A stretch of 64,000 nucleotides of DNA from Nigrospora sphaerica (Eukaryota > Ascomycota > Sordariomycetes > Amphisphaeriales > Apiosporaceae). Shown in pieces: positions 1 to 11,010 of this stretch. The DNA is taken from positions 4,340,001-4,404,000 of the forward strand of contig JAGVVL010000002.1 in assembly GCA_018287875.1 (NCBI GenBank), in the 5' to 3' direction. Both the position numbers and the translations under genes were made by a program. The notes beneath the pieces are model-generated. The model did no database searches. It saw nothing but the letters and a program-made list of their open reading frames with translations, and was not told the origin of the DNA. How positions within the stretch are numbered: the stretch's first letter is position 1; each line of letters begins with the position of its first letter.

Positions 1-2
1 GG

Positions 3-536
3 CACGGCCAGGCCGGCGCACGCGGCGCGCACGGCGCCGACGGCTCGCGCCTTCTGGAGCTGCTGGAGATCCGGCAATGGGTTTTGACCCGCGTCCGCGC
101 CCAGGGGGTGTGTCCCACCGATGTTGTGGGCATCCTAGGCTTCAGCCAAGGCGCCATGGCCGCCATGGCTCTCCTCGGCCTTCAAATCGGCACCCGCTCC
201 CCCGAGTGGGCCAACCTTCGGTTCTGCGTCATGATGGGAGCTGCTACAGGCGACGGCCACGGCGGCAACGTCCTCAAGACCGCCTCGTCCGAGCTGTCAG
301 CCCTGACCAAGTCATCCGGCAGCAGTCTCTTCCCCGGCTTCACATGCCACGTTGTAGGAAGCCAGGACGAATGGGCCGACGAGGGCCGCCAGATCGCCGC
401 CCACTGCGAGCCGAAGAGGTCGAGGCTAATGGAATTCGAAGGCGGCCACGTAGTGCCCTCGACGCCCGAGGACGTCACGAAATTGGTCATGCAGATTATG
501 AAAACGAGCGAGGATAGCCAGACAGTGGGAAATTAG
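3..536 (+). CDS. FSH-family serine hydrolase (LovG-like), 5' partial
   Basis: The frame is open from the window edge to a TAG at 534-536 (about 177 residues); the N-terminal part lies outside. It is an alpha/beta hydrolase of the FSH1/OVCA2 family. The nucleophile elbow GFSQGA has its Ser codon at 144-146, the probable acid is in GSQDEW (Asp codon 366-368) and the catalytic His is in EGGHVVP (codon 447-449). The family includes LovG, which hydrolyses the finished polyketide acid from a highly reducing PKS. The next gene is a LovC-like trans-enoyl reductase transcribed toward it, so a product-release or chain-editing role is likely. That role is inferred; the family also has unrelated metabolic members. 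No internal stop is seen. An intron upstream of position 3 cannot be excluded. Confidence 0.85.
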   Translation, partial: HGQAGARGAHGADGSRLLELLEIRQWVLTRVRAQGVCPTDVVGILGFSQGAMAAMALLGLQIGTRSPEWANLRFCVMMGAATGDGHGGNVLKTASSELSALTKSSGSSLFPGFTCHVVGSQDEWADEGRQIAAHCEPKRSRLMEFEGGHVVPSTPEDVTKLVMQIMKTSEDSQTVGN

Positions 537-1364
537 GCGTCGTTTTGCTGCTACTCAGCCGCGTTCTGGAACGCCGATGGCTTTCCCTCCGCTAGCTACG
601 CTACGGAGTAATGGTAACTAATTTTAATATTTCGTCCACCACGGAGCACATTAAGCCGGCGGCCGTCTGCGTACCTTTTTCTATAGTAGCCGTCTCGCCG
701 TGGCCTTGTTGTATTTTGGTGCTTTTCTCGAAGTCCAGGTTGGATGAATACGCCGCAGTTCCGGACGGAGCATTAGTGGCGTCATCATACCACCACAAAC
801 AAATGGGGCAGAGTTCTCCGTGACTGCATCTGGCGTTTGTTAATCTTCAGTTGTTCTGGTACCTTCTCGATTGTCAAGGCCACGTAGCCCCGGTATGGGA
901 TATCATCAAGTCTGCGAAGAACAGCTACATACGCAGGCAAAGGGTTATTCCGTGGTCCCCGTAGTTGTATTAAAGTTTTTTGGTTTGGACGTGCCTACTG
1001 CAAACGTCGGGATGGCACTCTTCAGAGTTCAAACGAACTTTAATACTCTTCCCGCCGATCGACACAACTTTGGCCTGGTGCACTAGGGAGAATCGGGTAG
1101 TTGTATAAATACACGTACTAAGATGACCAGGAGAAGCGCGGTCCCCACCAAGTTTGGATATCCAGTTTTAATTACAGAACAGAGCTAAGCAAACGCCCAA
1201 ACGCTTGAAAGAGGAAAGTGGTGTCACACAACATGCAACGGTGCAGGAAGAGCGAAAATGCGGGACCCGTCACAATCGCGTGACGGCAATCCCGCGTATA
1301 GTGTCCGAACCCGGTCTGGAACGGCGAAACGACCCCATTCGCATCCACGGAGCCAGCCGCCGTC
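537..1364. other. Intergenic, convergent 3' ends
   Basis: Lies between the 3' ends of the FSH hydrolase and the trans-enoyl reductase. Only short, unconvincing ORFs are present on either strand, and no RNA gene or repeat was recognised. Confidence 0.6.
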
Positions 1365-2515
1365 CTAGGCCGCCTTGGCTTCGCCCACCCGATAGACAAG
1401 TTTCTGGCCCGAGACCTCGCCCTTTCGGATCATGTTCACACCATCCAGCAGACCGTCGAACCCGTTGGGCTCGACGCGTGTGGGATGCGGCGTGAGCTTG
1501 CCGGCGTCGAACAGCTGCTGGATGACGTTGAAGAAGGGCCGGGCGAACTCCTTCACGGCCGGCTCGCCATCGTTACCGTACGGCGCGGGCCAGCTGCACG
1601 GCTTGCCGCCCAGCTTGCTGGCCAGGATCCAGTCCGGCTCGACGACCTTGCGGGTCGACGTCGGGTGCGGGTCCAGGGCCGTGTACTTGCCGCCACAGCG
1701 GCCGATGGCCTGGTAGCAGATCTTCATCGACGACTCCTCGGTGATGCAGTCCAGCGCGTAGTCCAGCGCGTTGCCCGTGTGCGCTCGGATGTCGGCACCG
1801 CAGGTCGGCGACTTGTAGTCGAATACGACGTCGGCGCCATAGGACTTGACGAGGTCGAAGTTGCGCGGGGAACACGTCGTGATGACGGTCAGGTTGCATC
1901 TGGGGGCGGGTTCCGGGTCAGACGAGGAGGCGCGAGTGGGGGAGGAAAGCCATCGCCAGACACTTACAGCTTGAGCAGCTGGATAGCCATGGTGCCCGTC
2001 GAGGTCGAACCGCCGTAGACCAAGATGGGGAAGGGCTCGCTCGCGGGCGAAAGCAGCAGGTCGGTGGGTATGCCCAGCGAGTGGAAGATGGCCATGCCGG
2101 CCGTGGCAATGCGCATGCCCATGCCGGCCGCCTCCTCGAAGCTCATGGACGGGGGGATTTTGAGGGCCATGTCGCCGTCCAGCTGCACGTACTCGCCGAA
2201 GGCGCCGCAGGTCGGCCGGAAGCGGTTCATGCCGTCGGCGCAGCCGCACACGCGGTCGCCCACCTTGATGTCGCGCGCCACGCTGGGCCCCACGGCGACG
2301 ACGACGCCGGCGCAGTCGAAGCCGTACATGGCGCCCGGGGCCACGAAGGGACCGACCATCTTGGTGTCGACGGGGTTCAACGCGACGGCCTCGGTGCGGA
2401 TGAGGACGGCATCGGCCTCGAGCTCGGGCGTGGGCGCCGAGCTGGACACGCTAAAGTCAAGGTTCTCGTTGGCGACGATGGCCCGCTGGACGGGGGGGAT
2501 CGCGACGGCCGCCAT
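1365..2515 (-). CDS. Trans-acting enoyl reductase (LovC-like MDR)
   Basis: Two exons, 1968-2515 and 1365-1899, joined over a 68-bp intron (donor GTAAGT, acceptor CCCCCAG), give 360 residues, close to LovC (about 363). This is a zinc-independent medium-chain dehydrogenase/reductase. The N-terminal GroES-like part contains YGFDCAG (residues 64-70), and the NADPH-binding loop GGSTSTGTMAIQLLKL ends exon 1. Exon 2 opens with a segment ending ITTCSPRNFDL, which aligns without gaps to the corresponding LovC stretch. Such proteins supply enoyl reduction in trans to highly reducing PKSs or PKS-NRPSs whose own ER is inactive. No such PKS is in the window, so its partner is expected beyond the left edge. 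The start is the ATG of MAAVAIPP; the longer upstream frame has no family resemblance. Confidence 0.9.
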
Positions 2516-3614
2516 GGCGGGTGGTGCTTGGGTGGGCGGGAGGACGTGGAGAAGTGGAAGGGGAGAGCGTCTTGGCGGACAACAGTCGACAGCGGTGGAC
2601 AGATGGAAGCGATAACCCCCCGTACCAGAACACGGCGACGACATGCAGGGCGTCGATACGTGCGTATAAGAACTGCCACCACGCATGCCCGCCTCGACGC
2701 CCGCGTCGCGTCCGCGTCCGTGCCTAATGCCGTGCCCAAGGCCGCCGACTCGGTACCCGCCCTTCTCGGCGGGCATCGGTCGGCCAAACGCTGACCAGGA
2801 CCGTAGGGCATGGACGTCATCAAACTTATCGTGTCGTTGTTGGTTCGCAACGCCCTTCGGTCAGCAAATCTCAGACCCACCCCCCACGAGTCAGCACCGT
2901 CACGCCGGTAACCGATCCGGGGTCCGCCCCACGGTCACGCATCTCAGCCAAGGCTAGGCAGGGCAGAGAGCCATGAGGGCCAGGGTGGTGGCGGGTGGGC
3001 TGCTGCTGCACACAGGAGCAATACTACTACATGCACCCCAGGATCGGTCAACACAGCCGGACACGTGGGCCTCGGGGTCCGCCGTTGGCTGTTGAGTAAC
3101 ATCAGCATCGATATACCCCTGATTGGCGTCGCGCAGCTGCGCCGGTCCCAGTTGTAGCACTGGAACGAGCTGCCGCGCATACCACGGCATATCCCCACGT
3201 CGGCCGAGGCGTGGTGCATTCGGACACGCCTGGGTCGCCGTCAAACGTGGACCGATGGCAGAAGTCAAGGCAGCGGCAGGACGAACCGCAGTGGCCGAAA
3301 GCACGACGAGACGCACATGTGCGGCCTTGGACGTATAATACAACATCGATGGACGCGAACAAGACATCGCCATCGGAGTCTGGCGGAGAAGACAGTCACT
3401 ACCGACCACGGGCTCGAGGGTCGCGAGCTTGGCAGAGGCCGATACGAATCCCCGGGTGGGTTTTTGGACGTAGTAACCATGTATACAAGCATGTAAATAA
3501 ATATAAAACCACGGCACGGCACGCAGCGATGACGGAACTGACATGCCCCCATTGGGGTTTCCCCTGCTCCCCGCCCCCGTGGGCCAGCCTGTCGGGCTTT
3601 GGCCGCCGGATCCA
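2516..3614. other. Promoter side of trans-ER; no gene seen
   Basis: Contains the upstream region of the trans-ER gene and the 3' flank of the DUF7702 gene. Long but overlapping ORFs in several frames have no recognisable domain and look like chance open frames in GC-rich DNA. Confidence 0.55.
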
Positions 3615-4504
3615 TTAGCGGCGGCGCATCGGCATGTTGGAATTTTGGCTGTGGCCCGGTTCGAGCATCTCCTTGGGGAGGATGCGCAGATGAAGACCCG
3701 TGGCCACACAAATAAGAACAGCAATGATCTCCATGAGCACACTCATGACGAGGAACAACGTCACATCGCCAAACAGGGGGCTGAAGCGAATATCGTTGGA
3801 GAAGTCGCCGATAAGCGAGTAGAGCAGGCGGACGGCGATGAAGGGGGCGCAGAGGGCGAAGCAGATCAGCGCCTTGTGCTCGGGCTGGGGGATTACACTC
3901 CATTGCCGCAGGAGACCGCACCACATGAGGCAGGCGGCGAGGTAACAGGCCGTGAAGAGGACCACGGCCACGCGCATCTCAGTGTTGGACTCGAGCTCCG
4001 TCACATTGGACCCGTAGCTCCGGGCCGCCTTGCTGCCACCATGGATAGCCAGCGCAACGGCGGTGAGGGAAGTGATGGTCAGGATGGTGAAGGTCTTCTT
4101 GCTGATAATGTTGACAAAGCGGTTCCTGTCATGTCGGGAACGCATGCGTTAGTAACCCGGCCCGGACCTTATCCAACCGATAGGGGAAGGGGGGGCAGGC
4201 GGCAAAACACGTACACACGCGACAAGAGACCGAGGTTGAGAACGGTCAAGGGGGAGAGACCGATGGACTGGCAGATCAGGGCTCCACCGTAGACGGAGCG
4301 CGAAGGGAAGTTGATTGTGGCCAGCTGAAACGACGACGCGAGCAAGCGGAGGACCGAGAAGGTCAACAGGATCAGCCAGCCCGAGCTGCGGCTGAAACCA
4401 TGGCGAGAGCAGAGCAGCAAGCCGAAGCCCAGGAATATGGCGAAACACACCATCTGGACGACGGCGACGGCATCCCGATAGGTGAAGACGCCGAGCTCGG
4501 CCAT
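3615..4504 (-). CDS. DUF7702-type seven-helix membrane protein
   Basis: Exons 4215-4504 and 3615-4125 (89-bp intron, donor GTACGT, acceptor GACAG) encode 266 residues. About seven hydrophobic segments alternate with short loops. The fungal DUF7702 hallmark RHGFSRSSGWL lies after the first helix, and a second conserved patch, QSIGLSPLTVLNLGLLSRV, ends exon 1. The C-terminus is short and basic (MPMRRR). The family is fungal, membrane-embedded and biochemically uncharacterised, though members occur in secondary-metabolite loci. The gene is tandem with the trans-ER (same strand, about 1.1 kb apart) and divergent from the P450 at 5930. A role in transport or tailoring is possible but not shown. 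Confidence 0.8.
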
Positions 4505-5929
4505 CGTATGGACGGATCCGCCTGCGCGACTCGGGAAGGGGGGCGGTGCAGGGCAATGCGGTCGAGCGGTTGACTAGAGGGGAAAACGTATAGCCCAGCA
4601 GAAGCAACTGTGCCCGAGCCTCTCTAGCTTGCGACGATGGGCCGTTGCGGCGAGTGGGGATAGATATGGATGGATGATGGCAGTTGGGAGGACACGGAGG
4701 CCGATAGTGCCAAGAAGAGGCTTGGCTCTGCTAAGAGGCAGATGGGGAGAGCTACTATTAAGGTTCCGATCCCCCCCTGCTTGGGACAGGCGCACATTTG
4801 GCGTTTTATTATACGCTGGGCCGACGTTGGCACAGTCGCGACTGCCGGCCCGAGCCCGATGATGATCCGGCACCGAGTTTCCGGCCGCGCCTATTCCCAA
4901 CACATTTGCGAAGTTGGCCAGGCACGCCATACGACGTGACTGGCCGGTCTCGTTCCCGAGCCCATGGGCAGCATCGGCACACAAGGAGGTGTCATTTTGC
5001 AACGAGGTTTCGGGCTCGTTCGACAAGTTATAATCCGATTACGATGCCGACCGCGCTTTTGCGCACCGCAGGGTCGGCCCATATTCCAGGGGACAGGCGG
5101 GGGAGGGAAGCGATAATGCAGACAGAGAAGGAGAGGGAACGATCGCGAGAGCGAGAGTGGAGAAGGGTTGGTTGGTCTGACTGAATTATGGGCTCGACCC
5201 CTGCAACGTACAGGCCACCCCAGCATGACAGTAAAGCTTAATGGGCGGACCGAACAGGGCTTATCCCCGTGACAGCCCGATACCAGTTCCACTCGGACGG
5301 GTCCACCACAAAGGCTGAAGGCCGTTATGACAGGCGCCGTCATGTTCCCTGGCACACATGACAGCCGAGGTGGGCATCATTACGGACGTGTGGGTCAGTG
5401 CGCTTGAATCCGTATACCAAGTCCTTTTCCTCATGCAGTCGACCATGGTTCGCGGTCCAAGAGGCGGAACCCATCTCGCCTCCCGCCTTCCGCCGCGTCT
5501 CGACTGAGGCTCTGCCTCGAAAGTCGCGCGTGGGGTCACAACATGTTTCACCAGCCCTGTCCGCACATGAACCATGACGGTCAGCAGCACCGAGCTGATG
5601 AGCATCCACGAGGCTGTAGACCCAGGCCACGGCAGTTTCACTTCCTCGCCTGACGGTTCCGGTTGAATCAAACGGATATCAGGCCATCAACGGGTGGGGG
5701 GGTCAGGCATGGGGCACCGAATGTTGACAGCTTGTCTGCCCACAGTGGTCAGGGAAGGCGCGGCTCGAGGCTGGCAAAGGGGAAGACGCAGCGACGCCGC
5801 CGCATACACAGCGCCGACCCCCCTTCCTCTCCGTCGCAGTAGATATACATGGCCGCGGCCCCATACAGCAGTGACGTACTATCCCGTCTCAGCTGGGCAA
5901 CTTCCTGCCGACCAGAGAAACACGCCGCC
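4505..5929. other. Divergent intergenic region (DUF7702 / P450-1)
   Basis: A 1.4-kb region that should hold the promoters of the DUF7702 gene (minus) and the first P450 (plus). A TATA-like ATATA sits about 90 bp before the P450 ATG. The ORFs here carry no recognisable domain. Confidence 0.55.
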
Positions 5930-7787
5930 ATGGACAGCTACATCGCGTCGCCGTTCAGGCTGATGACGGCGGGGTCCGTCCTCGCGCTCTACGGGCTGTC
6001 GATACTGCGGCCCGAGCTGACGCCACCGTTTCCGAGCCTGCGTTTCGCGGCCGCCTACGCCGTCTTATGGACCGGCTGCATCCTGGCGTGGTGCTTCTAC
6101 CGTATCATGATCCGGCCGAAGTACCTATCGCCGCTTCTCCATCTTCCCGAGCCTACCGTGAGTGTCTGCCCGAGCCGGGTCGCGCGAGACGCAACTGACG
6201 ATCCTATGCGCGAAAGGAGGGCCGAAGCGTCTGGAACGGCTATGCGCACCGCACCTTTAGCGAGGCCAACGGGGCAGGAGCCGCTGAATGGTAAGAACGA
6301 CCCCCCTGGCCGTCCACGGGGGGTGTAGTTGGTGGTGCCCCCGGCATAGGTGCAGAAACGAAGGCGGAAAAGGCCGGCACGCTGACCGGGACAGGAACCG
6401 CACGCTGAAGCACAATGGCATCTTCCGCTTCTTGGGCCTCCTGAACTGCGAGCGGGTGGTGGTCACGTCGCCCGAGGCGCTGGCCGAGGTGCTTACGCGC
6501 ATGGACGACTTCATCCAGCCCATCCACCTGTCCTTCATGGCCAAGCAAATCCTGGGCCCCGGCATCGTCCTGGTCAACGGCGAGGAGCACAAGCGCCAGC
6601 GCCGCCTGCTGCTTCCCAGCTTCGCCATGAAGCACATCCGCGCGCAGCAGACCATCTACTGGGCCAAGGCGGTCGAGGCGACGGAGAAGCTGATGGACCA
6701 CGTGCGCGCCACGGCCTCGCCGGCCACGGGCAAGCACCAGTCGGACAAGCTCGAGATCGGCGAGCTGGCCAGCATGGCGGCCTTGGACGTCATCTCGGCC
6801 GCCGCGCTGGGCCGGGACTTTGGCGCCATCGCCGACCCCAACTCCGCCCTCATCCGCAACTACCGCATGGTCTTCGAGCCGACGCGCTGGTTCCAGATCC
6901 TGTGCTGCCTCAAGTTCGTCGTTCCCGAGCGTATCATCGACGGCCTCCCCATGCGGCACAACACGGACGTGCAGACGGCGACGCGGGCGATGCGCGACGT
7001 CTGCCGCGACACGGTGCGCGAAAAGCGCGCGCGGCTGGCGCGCGACGAGCTGCACGACAGCGACATCGTCAGCGCGCTGCTGCGGGACCGCAACAAGGAG
7101 CTCGAGGACGACGACCTCGTCACCCAGATGATGACCATGCTGGGCGCCGGCCACGAGACCGTGTCGGTGGCCATCACCTGGGGCGTCTACGAGATGTGCC
7201 GCCGGCCGGAGCTGCAGGCCAAGATCCGCGCCGAGATCCGCGCCCGGCTGCCGGCCCCGGCCGCCGGCGCCGAGGCGCCCGCTGCGTCCCGGCTCGAGCT
7301 GGACGAGATGCCGCTGCTCAACGCCTTCTGCGCCGAGGTCTTGCGCTACTGGCCGCCCATCCCCATGATTGTCCGCACCGCCGCCGTCGACACCCACATT
7401 CAGGGCGTCTTCGTCCCGGCCTCGACCAAGATCGTGCTGCCCATCGCCGGCATCAACCGCGACGCGCGCATCTGGGGCCCCGACGCCGACCGCTTCGACA
7501 TCGGCCGCTGGTACGACGAGCAGACGGGCCGCTACGACAGCACCGGCGGCCTCCGCTCCAAGTACGGCCTGATGAGCTTCATCCACGGCCCGCGCGACTG
7601 CATGGGCCGCAACTTCGCCAAGGCCGAGATGGCCTGCATGCTGGCCTGCTGGATCGGCCGTTTCGAGTTCAGCCTCAACGACGCCGCCGACATGGACGAG
7701 AAGAACGTGCCCCTATCCGGCGGCGCCTTTTCCAGCAAGCCCCTGAAGGGAATATGGGTCCGAGCCCAGCAGGTACCGGGCTGGTAG
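5930..7787 (+). CDS. Cytochrome P450 monooxygenase (P450-1)
   Basis: Three exons (5930-6157, 6217-6290, 6395-7787) give 564 residues. The first intron is phase 0 (GTGAGT/AAAG); the second splits a Trp codon (GTAAGA/ACAG). An N-terminal membrane anchor covers roughly residues 10-65. Exon 2 supplies the typical pre-helix-A segment (GRSVWNGYAHRTF). P450 signatures are all present: I-helix AGHET (352-356), ExxR as EVLR (415-418), and haem loop FIHGPRDCMGRNF with the thiolate Cys at residue 503. It is an ER-anchored microsomal monooxygenase needing CPR, probably a tailoring oxidase of the left cluster. The start chosen is the ATG in GCCGCCATGG just before the anchor; an in-frame ATG at 5849 would add 27 residues without family support. 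Confidence 0.9.
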
Positions 7788-8444
7788 TCTCCTCGCTTTC
7801 ACCTTGTATTTTCCTATAAATCCTTTCTCAACCGAGGACCTGTATATCCGCGAACCTGTATTAGAGTTTCCCCCAAGCTACTTCTGTGATTTTTGTTTTT
7901 TCCCTATAATGAGCGTAGGAACGGGACACGTTTGGTGGCTAGCAAGGATGAACCGACTGAACCTGGTGAAAGGGATGGACCGTCGTGGCGGCCAAAATCA
8001 AGTCCAACTACCAATTATGAAATCAAGGCTTTAATAATAACCGGGTATGCCCACCAACAACCAAACGACTTGTCTCATCGGGAGAGGGTCCGTAACGAAC
8101 CTACCAGGGTGCCCCTTCCTGCCTGCCTGCCGTACGCTGCAACGTCGGGACACCGTAAGTGACGGATGTTTTGTCATGCACACCGAACCATGCTTCCCTC
8201 CTCGTGGGGTATGTCACAGCCGGGGTGGGTCACAGGGTACCATCCAGGGCGCAGAACACTTGGGACCAAGGCCCCCCAATTACTTTACGTACTATGTAGG
8301 GCCCCACAGCCAATAACAATGTACAGGAGCATACGGTGATGCGAGTAGTGGTACTACTGCCAGGGGCTACCAAGAAGAGATAGGAGGCAAGGGCGAAGCT
8401 GGCCCCCTTACAACTTCCGGAACTGGATTAGCTACCGTCTTCTG
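7788..8444. other. Convergent intergenic region between two P450 genes
   Basis: Holds the 3' flanks of the two P450 genes. It is AT-richer just after 7788. No gene, RNA or repeat was recognised. Confidence 0.6.
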
Positions 8445-10079
8445 CTACGATTCCCTGTACAGGGCCACCCGAGTGCCGTTCAGGGAGCAGGTGGTCAGTC
8501 CCAGATTCTCGGTCCAGGGCTGGTCGTCACGGCTCTCGATGGCGGAGAACCGCTGCAGCATGCGTACCACGACGTACGAGGCCTCGGTAAGGGCGAACTG
8601 CTGGCCCACACAGATGCGCGGGCCGCCGTTGAAGGGGAGGTACCCCCAGCCGGGGCGCAGCTGCGGGTCCTCCCAGCGGTCGGGGTTGAAGACGTGGGCG
8701 TCCTCGCCGTAGATGTCGCGGCGCCGGTGCATGGCGTACAGGGAGTAGCTGACGCCCTGGCCCTTGCGGACGAAGACGGGGCTCTTGCCGTCGGGGCCGC
8801 CGCCGACGGGGATCGTGGTGTCGCGCTTGGCGTAGCGGCTGTTCAGCGGCACGACGGGATAGAGGCGCAGGCCTGCGTGGATTTCGGGTCAGCCCGAGCC
8901 ATCGTGGCGTGCCGGCGCGCGAGGGGCTCTCCTCCGGCACGGGTCGCGGGGGAGGGGGAGGGGTGGCTTACTCTCGTTCAGCAGGTTCCGTACGTACTTG
9001 AGGCCGCGCAACGTCTCGTAGCTCGGCAGGCGGCCGTCGAGGGCGGCCACCTCGCGGCGGCACTTCTCCCAGATGTCGGGCCGGCGGGCCATGACGAAGA
9101 AGGTGTTGCTCAGCAGGCTGGCCGTGGTGTCGCGGCCGGCGAGGAGCACGTTGAGGCACTCGTCCCGCAGCCGCTGGGGGTCGCGCGTCTCGCGGGCGAG
9201 CTCCCGGAGGAAGACGTAGCGCGAGGGCGTCTCGGCGGCGCCGCCGGCCTTGTCCTCGTCCAACAGCTCGGCCACGAGGCGGTCGACGAAGGCGTGCACA
9301 ACGCGGCAGGCGTCGTCGAACTCGGCGTCCCGCCAGTACTTGCGGACGAGCCTGCTGCGCGGCCGCAGCTGGGCGCGGGCCTGGGACAGGTCGAAGGCGG
9401 ACATGAAGCTCATCTCGGCCGAGTCGGGGGCCGCCAGCAGCGAGTGCACGGAGCGGCCGAACAGGAGATGGGTGGCGCTGTCGAGGGTCAGCTGGAAGAA
9501 CAGGGCCTGGAGATCCAGCGAGGCGCCGTCGGCGGGGATGCGACGGAAGAGGTTCTGCAGGTGGTCCTCGAAGGTGGCCAGGTCGACAATCTGCATCTTG
9601 GTGAAGTTGGGCCGCACGAGGGCGCGCGAGTGCTCCCAGGCCTGGTCGTCGGTGGTGAAGATGCCGGCGCCCAGGAGCTGGCCGAAGATGTCGATGCGCG
9701 GGCCGACGCCGAAGTCGCGGAAGTTGGTCGCCAGGACGGCCTTGAGGTTCTCGGGCTCGATGGTGTGGACGAAGACCTTGCCCAGCGCCGCCGTCGAGAA
9801 CGTGTTGCCGACCCGCGTGTAGCGCGCGAGGCCCATCTCCAGCATGCGCTTCTGCTTGACGGCCTGGAGCATCTCCCGGATGTTCTGAAGCCCCAGCACG
9901 TGCTCCAACTGCGGCAGCCGGGGCGGCGCCGCGCAGCCGGCGGACCGCGCCATCGCCCTGCGCCGAAACCATTGCCGCGCCTGGCCGAGCAGGCTTGCGA
10001 GTGCGAGAATCGCGATGGGGACCGCCAGAAGCCGGCCGATGCGGCCGAGGTGGTCGCTGTCTAAGCTGGTGGCCAACAT
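8445..10079 (-). CDS. Cytochrome P450, CYP52-like (P450-2)
   Basis: Exons 8972-10079 and 8445-8872, joined over a 99-bp intron (GTAAGC/ACGCAG), encode 511 residues. The intron falls inside the ExxR motif, which is rebuilt as ESLR (369-372) by splicing. Residues 15-32 form an N-terminal anchor. The I-helix is LAGRDTTA (313-320), and the haem loop [14 protein letters not shown] has Cys457. The GGPRICxGQQFA form and overall layout resemble the CYP52/alkane and fatty-acid hydroxylase group, so terminal or near-terminal hydroxylation of an alkyl or polyketide chain is plausible. It differs clearly from P450-1, so the pair is not a recent duplication. The two P450s are convergent. Confidence 0.9.
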
Positions 10080-11010
10080 TTCGCCGGCCGGTGGGACGAG
10101 TCTGGGCTTGTTGCGCGGGCGCGGGTTCTGTGTAGTTCCCCTTTCGCCAAGTTCGGCTCCGGACTGCCTCCTGCTGAGCTATAGATAATAACGAGAGGCG
10201 GATGGGGCCCGGGCCGGGGAGGGCATCAGAGACTGGGCGAAGACCTCTCCTAGCACCGGCACACGAGAACGAGATCGTACGCGAGTGGCGTGAGAACCAG
10301 CCTGGGATACTATGCTAGCCCCGGACCGCGTCAGGCACAAAGCGTCACACGCGCGGGCCGTGGGCCGTGGGCCGTGGGCAGCGAGAGGAGGACCAGCCGA
10401 TGGCATGAGGGACCGAACTCGTGTGAAACTCGATCGTTCCCGTCCCACGGTTCGTCCTTCCCGTACGCCGCCAGGGGCCTGACGGGCCCGACCTGACCGA
10501 TCTGACCGTTTCTGACCGCTCTGACCGTTTCTGACCGTTTCTGACCGTTCTGACCGTTCTGACCGTCGTGACCGTTTCTGACATGCAGGGACACAGCTGG
10601 TCATGGAAAAGCGGGTCCTCGCTTAACACACCGTCAGCCACCTGCCCTATGACCACGATCCTTTCACCTCACCTCGGTCCTGCAGCCCTTCCATTCTCGG
10701 CCTTCGGCGCCGCAAATGGTTACTAAGGCCAAGATGTAGGGGGATGTCGCGTACGCCCTTGTGGTAATTTTGGCTTCGGCTGTTGGCACGCCCACGCTTT
10801 CGTGACGGGTGGACCTCGCCGGGTGTCCAGGGTTCCCTTCTACAACTACACGCTGCGTCACATCCACCCGCCAGGACCACGGCCGGTACCGAGGCGGGGC
10901 CGTAGAGGGGATACAGAGGCGCGCCATCACCGGCAGGCCGAATCGTGGAAAGTCGGATAGCCCAAAAGATGCAGTGGATTGCCAATCTAAAAAAAATACA
11001 CGCCCGACCG
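10080..11010. other. Upstream of P450-2; contains tandem repeat
   Basis: Lies between the P450-2 start and the ATP-grasp stop. Apart from the short tandem repeat listed separately and three GGGCCGT copies near 10355-10378, nothing coding is supported. Confidence 0.55.
10492..10582. repeat. Tandem repeat, unit about TCTGACCGTT (9-10 bp)
   Basis: Roughly nine consecutive copies of CTGACCG(T/A)(T) with unit lengths of 9-10 bp, about 410-500 bp upstream of the P450-2 start codon. On the minus strand it reads as repeated (A)ACGGTCAG. It may be a simple minisatellite or an array of regulator half-sites. Confidence 0.8.

Noticed and set aside
6240..7586. 448-codon minus-strand frame opposite P450-1, and similar long antisense frames at 8694-10064, 10945-12288, 14433-16580 and 16969-18135
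   Set aside because: They mirror strongly GC3-biased real genes, are composed of Arg/Gly/Ala/Asp-rich nonsense and show no domain.
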